Below are positions 24,786 through 37,128 of a stretch of DNA of 64,000 bases, one piece after another. The stretch's first letter is position 1, and each line of letters starts with the position of its first letter. The stretch is taken from contig NC_068974.1 of assembly GCF_016808095.1 (NCBI RefSeq), forward strand, positions 30,116,825 through 30,180,824. Reading direction: 5' to 3'. This DNA comes from Vigna angularis. Its lineage: Eukaryota; Streptophyta; Magnoliopsida; Fabales; Fabaceae. The position numbers were made by a program, and so were the translations under genes. The notes beneath the pieces were generated by a model. The model was given only the letters and a program-made list of their open reading frames with translations. It was not told the DNA's origin and ran no database searches.

Positions 24786-27600
24786 TGTTTTTGTTTTGGT
24801 TGGGATTATTATGACTGAGGAGTGCATAAGTCTCCGTTAAAAAAAAAAAATTTCTTATATTATTGCGTCATTGGTGATATATAATTTACTTTTAGTGAAG
24901 TTTTTTGGTTGACTTTTTTTCATATTTATAATTTTTTTCTGTAGTGCGAAGTTATTATAATTACTTTAACAAGTGTTTGAGATAATTTATTTTTAACTTC
25001 TTCTTCCTTGAAAAAAGTTGGTCCAACAACATGATATAAAAAAAAGTCATTTTAAGGAATTTATTTTAGGGTGACGATACATGGACACTTTATCTTTTAC
25101 TCTTCACCTACTTAATATCAATAAAATTATATTTTTATATTAAAATATAAAATCGTTTAAAGAATTAAATAAAAAAATAATATTTTATTAGATGTTTGAT
25201 AAATGTAAAATAATTAAAAGATATACATATATAATTTTTCTTTATTTTATACATGGAAAAAGCTTACGCGGAGTTGTTCTTTTAGTCATGACCCCACTTT
25301 TATTTTTTTGCTGAGTTATATTTTTTATTATTATTTTTTCTAAATCACGATTTTGGATTAATTTTGTCATTTGCTTTTGCAGTGCGTCCTTTTCTTTATT
25401 AATTTATTTCTTTAAAAGAAAAGCACACTTTTTACTTTTTTTTTTCTTTCTAAAACAGAATCTAAATTCACAGTGAAAAACTCCCAACACGGTTTTTTAA
25501 TTATAAGTAAAATTCCCAACAGTGAATTTTTCTTCACTACTCTTTTTAACCGAACTTTTGCTCCTCTTCTCAGTTATTTATATATCAATTGCAAATTAAT
25601 AATATTTTTATTTCACTTATATCAGTAATATTTCTTCAGAGTTTGTTAAAAAGTTACTCAACATTTATGTATTAATTACAAATTACTGATTAAGTATTTA
25701 AACTTTTATTTTAATATAATTAAATTATAACCAAATAAATTCCTTACTTATTTTAAGATATTATTAGATGACAATATAATTTTTTAAACATTTTTTAATA
25801 TTTATAATTGTAAATCGTCACTAAAATAAAACTATATATATCAATTAAATTAATTTTTGATTTGTATAAAAAAATAACATTTTTTGTTACTAAAAATATA
25901 AACAGGCTAGCACTATCTAACAAACTGGGTCATGCACTTATCATAAATTTTATTCATATATAGGTAAAACCTACGTCATATATAAAATATACTGCATAGA
26001 ATAAAAAAATTCCACCGCAATTTTTTTATATTGGATAAGTTTGGTTAAGCTTGAAATAAATATTTAAAAAAAAAACACTTGTTTAGTAAGTAGATAGAAA
26101 AGGAATGAATCAATTCTCTCATGTCTTATCTTATTATATTAATTATAAATAACCTGATTTCTCTAACTTAAAATTCAATTTTTCCATAAAAGAAGTTAAT
26201 TTTCAATTGTTTCATATCAAATGCTTCCATAATAATCTACGAGTTCGAGCCATAAATATACAGTTATAATTTCATATCATTTTTATGACATTTAAGATTT
26301 TGACACAAATGTTAAGAAATATAATTAATATTTGAATTTCATAAAAAAATATGTTACTTTTTAAGTACTTTTTATTTCTCTAATTAATTATCCATATTAT
26401 TTTTAATCCATAAAGTATTGATAACGAGTAATGTTAAAAATATTTAATGCATAAATAATTTTATAAAATAAAGACTAATCTAGAATTATGTTTATTCTCT
26501 AAAATATTTGTGGAACAAGAAAATGTTTTAAAGAAAAATGTGATTTGAAAGGAGCGTTTTTGTCAAACAGAACAAAAATAATAATAATAACCTAATCATT
26601 CCAATATTTTTTTAAAGTAATATTTCATGTATAAATATTATAGACAGAGAAAATATGATTGAAAAGAGAAGATATCACTAAATATGATAAACTAAATTAC
26701 TAGAAAAAGTTTAAAATTTTACAAACAAAGCTTATATATAAAGAAAAGATTTATGGTTTCCTTATTTTTTTTAACTTCTTGTTTTCTTTCAATAAAATTT
26801 CTCAAACAAAGCTTATGAATAAATGCCTATAAAGAAAAGTTTTACTTGTTTCCTTATTTTTTTTAATTCCTTATTTTCTTTCAATAATAATTAAAAATAA
26901 AACTCCCAGTTTTCCTTTTAAGGATTGCTATGAATATTTCACCAAAAAGGTTCTCAATGCTAATCACTTCTTGTTGACAAGCGTCTGTGAAAAAAAATAC
27001 AAATGAAAAATCATTAAAAATGACATTTAAATTTAAAATCACATTAAAAGCATTTAAAAATCCGAGTAAAGAGAATTAATAATATTTTTAATAAAACTAT
27101 TCTAATTATTTAATCAACTACTCTTCACTGAATGAAATTATTCCACACTTATTTCAGTTGCTTAATTTCTATAACTTAACACAATTATCAACAAAAAAAG
27201 GACAACTTCAGGTAAACTAATATAGAATTAATTCAATTAATTAATATTAACCTACATTAACAGAGGAAAAACTTTATACCACCCTCAATAATCTTACTTA
27301 CTTCCAATCAAGAATGTGTAAGAAAAAAAAAATCCCTATTTCCTTATCATAATCCTTACTTTGAATATTTCATTAACAAAACCTAAATCACGAAGGAAAC
27401 ACCAGAGTCTTTCTGAGCAGGTGAAAAACTTTCATTAAAAAGCATATTAAGAATGGCATTAAAACATATTAAAAACGTCATTAAAGCACATTAATAATAT
27501 TTTGAAGAAAAAGCTCTTGTAATTCTTGAGCCATTACTCTTATATTAATGAGAAATATATACACTTATGATCGGAATGGTGTAGCATAAGAGAAAGAAAG
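24784..27600. other. AT-rich intergenic DNA upstream of the HD-ZIP IV gene
   Basis: No coding sequence seen. A diverged tandem duplication of about 100 bp lies at 26720-26890: ACAAAGCTTAT..AAAGAAAAG, then CCTTATTTTTTTTAA and TTTTCTTTCAATAA, occur twice. The part nearest 27600 may hold distal promoter sequence, but no element is defined. Confidence 0.5.
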
Positions 27601-27811
27601 AAGATGATGTTAATGGAGTTACAGGCAGAAAATTAATTTGAAGATAGCAGCATAACACTTAGCATTTGTTTGGTAGCCGTCATTCGTTGCATTGTTTTGT
27701 TTTGTTTTGCATTGCATTGCACCGTCAACTCTCAAAATTTTATACACCAAAAATATGCTGCGTCTCTTTCTCTCTCCCCTCTCTAGCAATTACACCTCTT
27801 TTGCCCTCCAT

Positions 27812-27819
27812 TAAATGCA
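27812..27819 (+). promoter_or_regulatory. L1 box (TAAATGCA) upstream of the HD-ZIP IV gene
   Basis: The octamer matches TAAATGYA, the element bound by ATML1, PDF2 and related HD-ZIP IV proteins in epidermis-expressed promoters. It lies about 1 kb before the start codon and 270 bp before the leader-intron donor, in pyrimidine-rich DNA that may be core promoter or first leader exon. It suggests auto- or cross-regulation, by inference only. Confidence 0.55.
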
Positions 27820-28083
27820 ATTGCACCCTCTCTATACGCTCTGCAATTACTCTTCGCTGCCACATTTTCCTCCATCTGTTCCCCACTTCCCTCTCTCTCC
27901 CTCCTTCCTTCAATGCCCTTGTCCCTATCTCTTCATCTTCTTCTTCTTCCTCCTTCTTTCTCTCCCTAACAAACCATCTTCTTCTTCTTTTTCTTCTCTT
28001 CAAATGGCTCCTCACTTTTCTACTGCTTTTTAGTCCCTAAACAGATCTACTACTACACCTTCATCTTCCACCACCCCTCACTG

Positions 28084-28506
28084 GTAAGTTAAAGAGTTTG
28101 TCAGTCAAACTGTTGTGGCATCCACTGTTACGATGGCTTGTTACAGTTCTGTGAGGTCACTGGTTTTTTGAGTAATGGGGTGTTCGGTACATGTTTTTTG
28201 AGTTCTAACAGGTTTTTAGAAAGTAGAAACTAGGGCTGGGTTAGAGTGAAAGGGAACGCTAGGTTTGTAAGAAAGAGAAATATCCTGAAATACGTGAAGC
28301 GTGTAGGATTCTCTGAGATCTTCGTGGGAGTTGGATTTTCTTGAAAAAAGTTTTGATCTTGCTCTTTGACAAGGCAAGATCAGAAAAGGGTATCGGTGTT
28401 TCTCCGCTTTTTGATTCATATGTGCATTGATGTGTATATCATTCTATAGGGTATGTTTGTTTTTGAGCATTTGATTTTTCTTTTTTAATCTTTTTCTCCC
28501 TTGCAG
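28084..28506 (+). other. Inferred leader (5' UTR) intron of the HD-ZIP IV gene
   Basis: CTG|GTAAGTTAAAG at 28084 is a strong donor, placed right after a CT-rich leader-like stretch (27760-28083). The TTTTTCTCCCTTGCAG tract gives an acceptor ending at 28506. HD-ZIP IV genes commonly have a non-coding first exon. No transcript evidence is available here. Confidence 0.55.
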
Positions 28507-28688
28507 GTCACGTTTGCGGATGTTTGAGTTTTGTAGTAACACACTGACTCGCTTTGACATTGCCATCTGACAGAATCCGAGGACTCGTCGTTTTTAGCTT
28601 CTTCTTCTGTATCCAAGGACCTCTGAAAACCCAACCAACCCTTGTGGTAAGAGAGAGAAAGTGATAGGAATATATAGAGAGAGAAAAG

Positions 28689-28698
<10 letters not shown>

Positions 28699-28737
<39 letters not shown>
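28699..28737 (+). repeat. (GA)n microsatellite in the 5' leader
   Basis: About 19 GA repeats lie roughly 67 bp before the start codon at 28804. GA/CT tracts in plant leaders and promoters can bind BBR/BPC proteins. Here it may also be length-variable between individuals. Confidence 0.9.
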
Positions 28738-28740
<3 letters not shown>

Positions 28741-28753
28741 ATTCAGAATATAA

Positions 28754-28807
28754 ATGTTGGTGGTGGTGGTTTCTGAGGTGTGTGAAAAACACAAGGCGGT
28801 ATTATGA
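28754..28807 (+). promoter_or_regulatory. Upstream ORF of 17 codons overlapping the main start
   Basis: ATG at 28754 opens a frame reading [17 protein letters not shown]. It stops at TGA 28805-28807, which overlaps the main ATG (28804-28806) in an ATGA arrangement. It is one frame away from the main CDS. If the leader exon includes it, as the acceptor at 28506 implies, it is the last AUG before the main start and could lower or couple translation of the HD-ZIP IV protein. Confidence 0.55.
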
Positions 28808-31800
28808 TTCCAGCGAGAAACATGCCGTCGATGATAGCTAGGAAGAACAAGAACAACCTTGGTGGGTTTGGATCATCTTCAACTTTCACTCTTGCGCAGG
28901 TGGGTGTTTTAACTTTTCACCTTCTCTTTCAACGCATTTGACTCGCTTTTTTTATTCTTCACCACTTCAATTCCCCAAACTCGGTTTTAATTAAAATTTT
29001 CAAACAAATTTGACTCCTTTCATATTTTCACTTTTTAACTTTGCATCACAGCAACAAAATAAACAAACCCCTTTTTTTGTACCACCAACCAGGCCAAATA
29101 TCCTTCTCGATATTAGAAAGCCGCGTTTTCCCCAAAACTGCGTTATATTTTCTCAAAAAAAAAAAAGTCAAAAGGAAAAGTTTACAAATAGTTAAAAAAA
29201 AAAGAAAGAGAAATTATCTTACAAAGAAATAAAATGTTGATGTCTGTGTCTTTTTCTCTATGAGTGTACCGTACTATACTACATGTTTCTGTGCTGTGTT
29301 TTGTTAGATTGAGAAAGCATAAGCCTCTGGAACCTTGAAGATCTGTAACAATGTTCCAGCCGAACCTGATGGAAGCCTTGGAGATGGGTCAGAACACTTC
29401 GGAGAGTGAGGTTCCTCGAATCCGTGAAGATGAGTTCGACAGTGCCACCAAGTCTGGTAGTGAAAACCATGAAGGTGCCTCTGGTGAAGACCAAGACCCT
29501 CGTCCAAACAAGAAGAAGCGTTACCACCGCCACACCCAACACCAGATCCAGGAGATGGAAGCGTAAGTTACTCCAAATATACTCCATCTTCTTGATTTTT
29601 CTTTGGGTAAAATACTACATGTATGCTTCACCAAACACAGGTAATCCCTGTGCAAACCAGATATAACTATGAACAACAAAAGTGACATTTTTTCACAGAA
29701 ATATTGTACCAGTTAGATATACTAGCTATTTCAAGTCTTGAACACCCAAACTTTTAATTAGTTTTATAAAGAAGCATCGAACATATTCTTTAAAGGAACT
29801 GATCAAATTATGTTTGTTCAGATTCTTCAAGGAGTGTCCACACCCAGATGATAAACAAAGGAAAGAACTGAGCAGGGAATTAGGGTTAGAACCATTGCAG
29901 GTTAAGTTTTGGTTTCAGAACAAACGTACCCAGATGAAGGTATATATCTGTATAACTGTGGTGCATGTGTTAGGTTTTGCCTTAACTTTTTTGTGAGATG
30001 TTCGTTAAAGGGGGTGTTTTGTTTTTGCAGACACAACACGAGCGGCATGAGAATACACAACTTAGAACCGAGAACGAGAAGCTTCGAGCTGATAACATGA
30101 GGTATAGGGAAGCTCTCAGCAATGCTTCGTGTCCTAATTGTGGTGGACCAACAGCAATAGGAGAAATGTCATTTGATGAACATCACTTGAGGCTTGAGAA
30201 TGCAAGGCTTAGAGAAGAGGTACATCAGTTAAATAGCCAACATTTTATGTGACTTTATTAGTTGGTTACTCTAACTACTCCTTGGACCAATTAAGAAGGA
30301 CCTTAATAAAGTCTCGAGTTATGTTTTACAGTTAGAAAATTAAAATGAATATTAAAAGGGAATTTTTAAGCAATGGACTAACGGTTACAAACCCCAGAGG
30401 GGTAGTTGATTATTATAACATTTTGTTTTTGGCTTTTTTGACAGATTGATAGGATTTCAGCAATTGCTGCTAAGTATGTAGGGAAGCCTGTGGTGAATTA
30501 TTCAAATATTTCTCCTTCCCTCCCTCCTCGTCCTCTAGAACTTGGGGTTGGTGCTGGTTTTGGAGGCCAACCAGCTATTGGTGTGGACATGTATGGAGCT
30601 GGAGATCTTCTGAGATCAATTAGTGGACCCACTGAAGCTGATAAACCCATCATAATAGAGCTAGCTGTTGCAGCTATGGAGGAGCTCATTGGAATGGCAC
30701 AAATGGGTGATCCCCTTTGGTTAACTACTCTTGATGCCTCATCTACTATACTCAATGAGGACGAATACATCAGATCTTTCCCTCGAGGAATTGGCCCAAA
30801 ACCTTCTGGCTTCAAATGTGAAGCTTCTCGAGAAACTGCTGTTGTTATCATGAACCATGTCAGCCTCGTTGAGATTCTCATGGATGTTGTATGTTTCACT
30901 TCCTTTACTCTATTTCAATAATGTTTATTCTATGTTATTCACTGAAGAGAACTAAAGAATGTTATTTCAGGTCTAACTATTTCTCTGGACTTTGCCCTTA
31001 TTTTCTTTATTGTTTTCAGAACCAATGGTCCACAGTGTTCTCTGGTATAGTCTCAAGAGCCATGACTCTGGAAGTGCTATCCACAGGAGTGGCTGGGAAC
31101 TACAACGGGGCCTTACAAGTGGTACACATATAGAAATTATCTCTTTTATTTGTTAAAGTACTTTAGTCTTAACAAATCAAACAATACAAAATGAAACTGA
31201 TGTTTGTTTCTGCAGATGACAGCAGAATTGCAACTACCTACCCCTCTTGTGCCAACTCGTGAGAGTTATTTTGTAAGGTATTGTAAGCAACATTCGGATG
31301 GAACTTGGGCAGTGGTGGATGTGTCTCTGGATAATTTGCGCCCTAGTCCTTCAGCCAGATGTAGGAGAAGACCTTCTGGTTGCTTAATTCAGGAAATGCC
31401 AAATGGCTATTCAAAGGTATAGTCGAGACACTTATAGGGTAATTTTGTACATGTTGGATTCTTACTTGTATTTACAATATTGTTGAAATTGTAAAGATCA
31501 GTTACATTGACTTTTCCCATATACCTACTAAGTAGGAGGCTTTGATTTTTAGACCTAGGCCATACCCTTTATTTCATTTTTTCTCCTCAATGACTTAATC
31601 TTTAATATTTATGAATTAGGTCACGTGGGTCGAGCATGTTGAAGTGGATGACAGAGGTGTTCATAATCTTTACAAACAGCTTGTTAGCTCTGGACATGCA
31701 TTTGGTGCCAAACGTTGGGTTGCAACCTTGGATAGACAGTGCGAAAGACTTGCCAGTGCTATGGCAACAAATATTCCCACAGTTGATGTTGGTGGTAATA

Positions 31801-33502
31801 ATAGATTCTCATTTCCTGTTCTTTCACCATAACCATATCCAAAGTAATTAACTTTTTATTCTGAATATGTTTATCAGTGATAACAAACCAAGAGGGGAGA
31901 AAGAGTATGATGAAACTGGCTGAAAGGATGGTGATAAGCTTTTGTGCTGGAGTGAGTGCTTCCACTGCTCACACATGGACAACACTGTCTGGAACAGGTG
32001 CCGATGATGTAAGGGTGATGACCCGAAAGAGTGTGGATGATCCTGGAAGACCTCCTGGCATTGTTCTCAGTGCAGCCACTTCTTTTTGGCTTCCAGTTCC
32101 ACCTAAACGAGTTTTTGACTTTCTCCGTGATGAGAACTCTAGGAATGAGGTATGCCAACCATTCAAAAAGGCTAATTAAGTTAATTAATAACGTTTTAGG
32201 CTGCATTATTGTGTTCTCTTAGGTCCCTTATTAATGGATAATTAACCTCCCTTTGGTAATCTTGCTTACTTGGTGGATTTATTGTTATGAATTGCTCCTT
32301 CTCTTTCTCTTTCTCATGTTTTGACTGCCTAGATTTTACACCAATTACCTTCTATCAAGTGCTTTGGATTACATATCCTTTTCAGGTTGCCAAACACGGT
32401 ATGATAGATGCTTTTCAATAAAAGCATAATAAGTTAGATGAAAAATGTTAGGTAGAATAACTATAGATATCTACTTTTACACCCACGTACACTATTTTAC
32501 AGTTAGCTGATATGTTCATTATCTAATTGGTCCTCATTTCGTTTTCTGAACACCTATTTTCGGATTCTACTGATGTAAAATGACGTTTTCAAATGTATAC
32601 CAGACATTGTTACATTAGATAAGAACCTTTACTTCATGTCATCCGAATAAAAAGTAACTTTATTTTCTTTTATCCATGAATTTTAACAAAATAATTTCGA
32701 CAATATAAAAAGTATAAGTATTTTATATGGGTAATTATTCTTAATTTATCATGTAAGTTAAAATTATAATTTAAAAAAAAATTCTAAGTCCTTTTTAATT
32801 TGTTAACCGTGCTTGAAATTAAAACTTGTTATTTATATTAAAGCATATAATAAAGAATGTGGTTAGTCCTAATAATATATATATATATATTGATTTTGAT
32901 TTCTTTTACATGTGTATATTATCTGTATTTCATTTTAATATTTTTAATTGAATTTCCAAACTACAGTGGGACATTCTTTCCAATGGTGGAGTTGTGCAAG
33001 AAATGGCACACATTGCAAATGGACGAGATACAGGAAACTGCGTGTCTCTACTTCGAGTAAATGTATGTTTATATCTTAAATTCATTTTTTACTCATTTTT
33101 GAATTATTTAATTAGCTAAATCATAATTGATTAACCTATGTCAAATTGTAGAGTGCAAATTCAAGTCAGAGTAACATGTTGATACTGCAAGAGAGTTGCA
33201 CCGATTCAACAGGGTCTTTTGTGATATATGCTCCAGTAGATATTGTTGCAATGAATGTAGTTCTAAACGGAGGAGATCCAGATTATGTGGCACTTCTTCC
33301 TTCAGGGTTTGCAATTCTCCCAGATGGAACTATATCTCACGAAACTGGACCTGGTGGATCTCTTTTAACTGTTGCGTTTCAAATACTGGTTGATTCGGTT
33401 CCAACTGCTAAGCTTTCTCTTGGATCTGTTGCCACTGTCAACAATCTCATTGCATGCACTGTTGAGAGAATCAAAGCATCTTTGTCTGGTGAAACTGCTT
33501 GA
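28804..33502 (+). CDS. HDG2: HD-ZIP class IV homeodomain transcription factor (HDG2-like)
   Basis: Eleven coding exons join in phase: 28804-28899, 29360-29562, 29822-29939, 30031-30219, 30445-30888, 31020-31121, 31216-31416, 31620-31794, 31878-32149, 32967-33062 and 33152-33502. They give 748 residues. An in-frame TGA at 28783 supports the start. The homeodomain is at about 83-139 ([10 protein letters not shown]; helix 3 [13 protein letters not shown]). Next come the zipper-loop-zipper at about 140-215 with the redox-type CPNCGG loop (173-178), a START lipid-binding domain at about 265-500, and the C-terminal START-adjacent domain. The N-terminus [11 protein letters not shown] and the body resemble HDG2/ATML1/PDF2 proteins, which act in the nucleus on L1 boxes to specify epidermis, trichomes and stomata. 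Length and domains are complete. HDG2 is the best guess within the subfamily; a sister such as HDG1 or ANL2 cannot be fully excluded. Confidence 0.95.
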
Positions 33503-33530
33503 TGAGAGCTTCTACACTTTGGATTGTGCA

Positions 33531-33711
33531 GTAAGTTCATGACATAATCTTGGACAAACACATGCATGCATGTGCACTTTGATTTTTTCCAGTTTGTTTT
33601 TAATGATGTTGTAACTTGTGTAACATGTGACATTTTTATTTATGTTTCTAATAACATGTTGTAAAGAGAAGTTAATTATAATTATTTTGATGTTGTTATC
33701 AGATGTTGCAG
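33531..33711 (+). other. Inferred 3' UTR intron of the HD-ZIP IV gene
   Basis: GCA|GTAAGTTC at 33531 lies 28 bases after the stop codon. An acceptor TTGCAG ends at 33711, with an alternative AG at 33702. The short distance from the stop would be expected to avoid nonsense-mediated decay. No transcript evidence. Confidence 0.45.
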
Positions 33712-33802
33712 GTTACAAGGATGAGAGAGTGAAGATGGTGTGTTGTGGAAAATGAAAAGGTGGTGAGGAATTTCGGCTGAAAGATGGGGAGAAGTCAAGA
33801 GC

Positions 33803-33840
33803 GCACCTTGCATGGTTCCTTCTCAGTACCCGAAAAGTGC
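33803..33840 (+). promoter_or_regulatory. GC-richer island in the presumed 3' UTR
   Basis: The segment from GCACCTTGCATGG through TTCCTTCTCAGTACCCG to AAAAGTGC stands out from the AT-rich surroundings and begins and ends with complementary GCAC/GTGC. Conserved 3' UTR motifs have been reported for HD-ZIP IV mRNAs; whether this is that motif cannot be verified here. Confidence 0.35.
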
Positions 33841-35064
33841 TATGAGAGGATTAAGGTTCGGGAATTGACTTCCCTATATATAGTTAAGGTTAAGAGCTCG
33901 TAATATTAAGACCTTGCTACCCTACCATTTACCATTTCCAAGACTAAAATATGTAGCTAGATAGCTAGGATTAACCTTTTGAGTAACTAGGGTTTATCTT
34001 TAATGTAAACTCTTATCTTCTTTTCAATTCTGATTTTGTGTGATTTAGAAGTAGTTCCGGCACTAGTTGGTGGAAAGTAGTTTGCATCTAATACACAACC
34101 TACCTTCTCACTAAATCATTTATTTTAAAAAAAGTTTTGAAATTAATGCATGAATGTGTTCTTTACGTAGTTAACTCAGGATTTATTTATTATTTTTAAA
34201 TGGTCTGCTTGTTTGATGAGGGAGAAAATAAGAGTTTTCTATGGAATGGTTTTCTTAAATTACATATAATAATTAATATCGTTATAAATAATTAGATTAA
34301 TTTTACTTAATATTTTATCAAATTTAAATTTAAATAATTTTCAATTATATCATAATTTGTTTAATTAATAAGTATTGACGTTAAGTTATTATTAAATAAA
34401 TATATTGTTTATATCAAAAAGTAAAACCATCTCATATTATTAGTAATTTTTAAAATATGTTCAGTTCTGAACATATTTGTACAAATATTTGTAAATCTAT
34501 ACGTGTGTTTTCTTTTTATTTTAGATAAAAATTAATATTTAAATTTTAAATTTTACAATCTTGATATAAGTTTCTCAAAAATTAAATAATGTGATTTTTA
34601 AAAGAATATTTTTAATTGTTTTCTTTTTGAAATGGTTTAACTGATATATTATTATTTTGTATGGTGAAGAAAATATATTATTTTGTACAATTATTTTTGT
34701 AGAAAATTCATAATTGTAAAAAAAAGTTATGAGAATGATAATTCTTAAAATAAAACTTAAATATAGGAAAAATTATTTCCAAATCTTCTGGAATTATTAA
34801 TATCATATGAAGATTTTATTAAAAATAGAAAAAGAAAAAATACATGAAATAGGACTACACTAAATTAAAAATAAAAATACATAATAGGCAAAAGAAAAAT
34901 CACATGATCAAAAAGACGGGAAAAAGTAAACTGATATAATAATAGTAGAAAAGTTAAATGATAAAATTTCACTGGTCATCATTTTTCTTTTATTTTTCTT
35001 TTATTAATCATATTAGTCATATAGACTATTTTCATTTTCTCCATAAAATGAAAATATTTAGATA
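33841..35064. other. Intergenic DNA after the HD-ZIP IV gene
   Basis: The first 250 bp probably include the 3' UTR and poly(A) region. The rest is AT-rich with no gene or repeat recognised. Confidence 0.5.
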
Positions 35065-35073
35065 TAAAAACAA

Positions 35074-36216
35074 GAATTAAATATGTTTTTTGTCCCTTAA
35101 GTATTATACGATTTTAGTTTTAGTTCCTACTCGTTTTTTAGTCTTTTAGTTTTGAAACTATTATAATTAGTTCTTAAAATTAAACGACATTAAATATTTG
35201 TATGAGGTGGTTAACAGTGAGCCAGGTGTGTGTTATGTTTGGAATTTCTTATCTCTTTCACACCCATCACTGTTATCTTTCTGAGTCTCCATTTTCATCC
35301 AAGCCAGCAGCTGTATTGGCAACTGCAGAAGCAGTGGTTTCACCAAGACCAAACCTAACAGTGGTCGTCACCAAAAGCGGAATCAGAGACCCTTTTTTAT
35401 ATCCATATTCTCCACCATCCAACAAAAACCCAGATTCAAAATCTGCTCTTTCCTTCAATGGGGAAAAGTAGTTTTAGTCAAAGATTTCGGCGAAGGATTT
35501 CCGGCTCCATGTCTGTGAACGCGGCCGAGGCCTCGATGGACAGGTTGACACAGCCGTGCTCCCCAAACTCGTGACACGTGAGGGCCAATACAGTGGCCGG
35601 ACCCATGTCGCGTGTCGCGTTCTTCCTCTTGGTACCGCCGTCCGAAACTACGTTGGTGTCGCAACGCTTCCTATTGGCCACCACGTTTTCAGCCATGATA
35701 ATCGGAAACGAACGGGGAAAGAGATAGAGATAAATTAGATTGGGGAAAAGATAGATAGTAGAGAGGACAGGACTTCCCCTCTATTTATTTCTTCCCTGAT
35801 ATCCCTCCTTCACCTTCCTTCGCATTTGCTGAACCTGGACCCCATATTTGTTTGGGAGCAGCGGGGCCAAATATTTCAAGTTAGAACCAGAGGGGAGTAT
35901 TCCTGCGAAATGGTCATTCTTGCCATTGAATATAATAAAGCTGGCAAGTGTGGATCCAACCAATTAAGCACATCCTGCAAATATAAAAAAGTACAATAAA
36001 TAAAAAAGAAAACCAACGTGACAGATAGGGGAGAGGACAGCTTGGATAAAACGTGGTCTCGCCGTTTGTCATATCTACTAAAAGTTAACGCCGTCCAATT
36101 TTAAGGACTACCAGTAAGAGTTTCAAAACTATGAAGATTAAAAACCATCAAAATTTCGAATAAGGACTAAAACCAAAATCGTATAATACTTAAAGGACGA
36201 AAAACATATTTAATCC
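35074..36216. mobile_element. Pack-MULE-type element carrying a methionine gamma-lyase fragment
   Basis: Inverted ends of about 120 bp. Left is GAATTAAATATGTTTTTTGT (35074) and the reverse complement of the right is GGATTAAATATGTTTTTCGT (36216). Both continue TAAGTATTATACGATTTT, TTTAGTTC/TCCT and GTTTTGAAACT. The flanking 9-mers are identical: TAAAAACAA at 35065-35073 and 36217-36225. No transposase is encoded. The interior is GC-rich at 35480-35700 where host coding sequence was captured. A second gene-like stretch at 35270-35470 is open on both strands but unrecognised. Confidence 0.93.
35478..35696 (-). pseudogene. Captured N-terminal fragment of methionine gamma-lyase
   Basis: From ATG 35696 the frame reads 72 residues, beginning MAENVVANRKR. 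It includes HEFGEHGCVNLSIEASAAFT and MEPEILRR. Plant methionine gamma-lyases carry HEFGEHGGVN.SIEASATFTVMEPETMRRMF near the N-terminus, so this is the family's start region with a Gly-to-Cys change and other drift. The intact cytosolic PLP enzyme is over 400 residues and cleaves methionine to methanethiol, 2-oxobutyrate and ammonia. The PLP-binding lysine and nearly all of the catalytic fold are absent. It lies inside the element at 35074-36216 and ends at a stop just past the captured part, so it cannot be a working enzyme. Confidence 0.85.
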
Positions 36217-36225
36217 TAAAAACAA

Positions 36226-37128
36226 TTAAGAATCACCTGAAAATTACAATTACAATTTCAACAGTGAAACTAAATATTGTAAATCGATAAACTAATATCC
36301 TTTAAAAAGTTATATTAATTAAATCTACTACACATCACCACTATTAAAAACATTTATATTCTTCGAAAATATTTTCAATTATGAAAACTTTCATTTTTTT
36401 TTTAATTTAACACTTTTTTATATTTATTGGAATTTTAAAACAGGAACGTAATAAAATATTTAAATATTTTCAATTACATGTAGTCTTAGGTTAAGGTTTC
36501 TGATTTTGTACATTATTTTTATATTAAGATTTCTGATTTTATACATTATTTTTATAAATTGTGAATTGGGATTCTAATTTTGAAAATTATAATTGGGATT
36601 TCTGATTTTACACATGATTTTTTTTTACGAACTTTAACCCTTTTCTATTATCTAATAACTTCAATTTTTAACATTTTCACATACATTGTCAAATCAATTC
36701 ATTTCACATTACCACCAATCAATAAGTGTATTCATTTTTTACCATGGAGACAATTGCATGTTTGTGTTTTTAACGTCGTAAGTCAAAAGATCAACTTCAA
36801 CCATTTTAATAAAATATGGAACAATAGTGAACGGCTGAAAAAGAGTATCACCACTTTGAACACATTGCCCCAAACTAGAGACCACATGATGTATTAAGCC
36901 TAAACAAAATAAAAAATAAAAAAAAGGACTTAGATGCAAAATGATATATTATTTAATCATTCATTTACATAAATTTAATTCTTTATTTAATAATTTTAAA
37001 TCTAATAACCCTATATAAGTTCTTAGTAAATAAAAAATATGTCATCGTGACATTTAACTGTAAATCTAGATTTATGTTAAATGTATGACTTAAAAATTTC
37101 AACTCTCTATTTTACAAAAAAAAAATAT
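36226..37128. other. AT-rich intergenic DNA
   Basis: No gene recognised. A short repeated phrase TTTCTGATTTTATACATTATTTTTAT-like occurs at about 36497 and 36530. The reading frames at 36580-36897 (plus) and 36739-36939 (minus) have no family resemblance. Confidence 0.5.

Noticed and set aside
27666..28040. Ser/Leu-rich reading frame of 124 aa on plus and its minus-strand mirror
   Set aside because: It arises from the CT-rich leader/promoter of the HD-ZIP IV gene; no domain and no start context worth calling.
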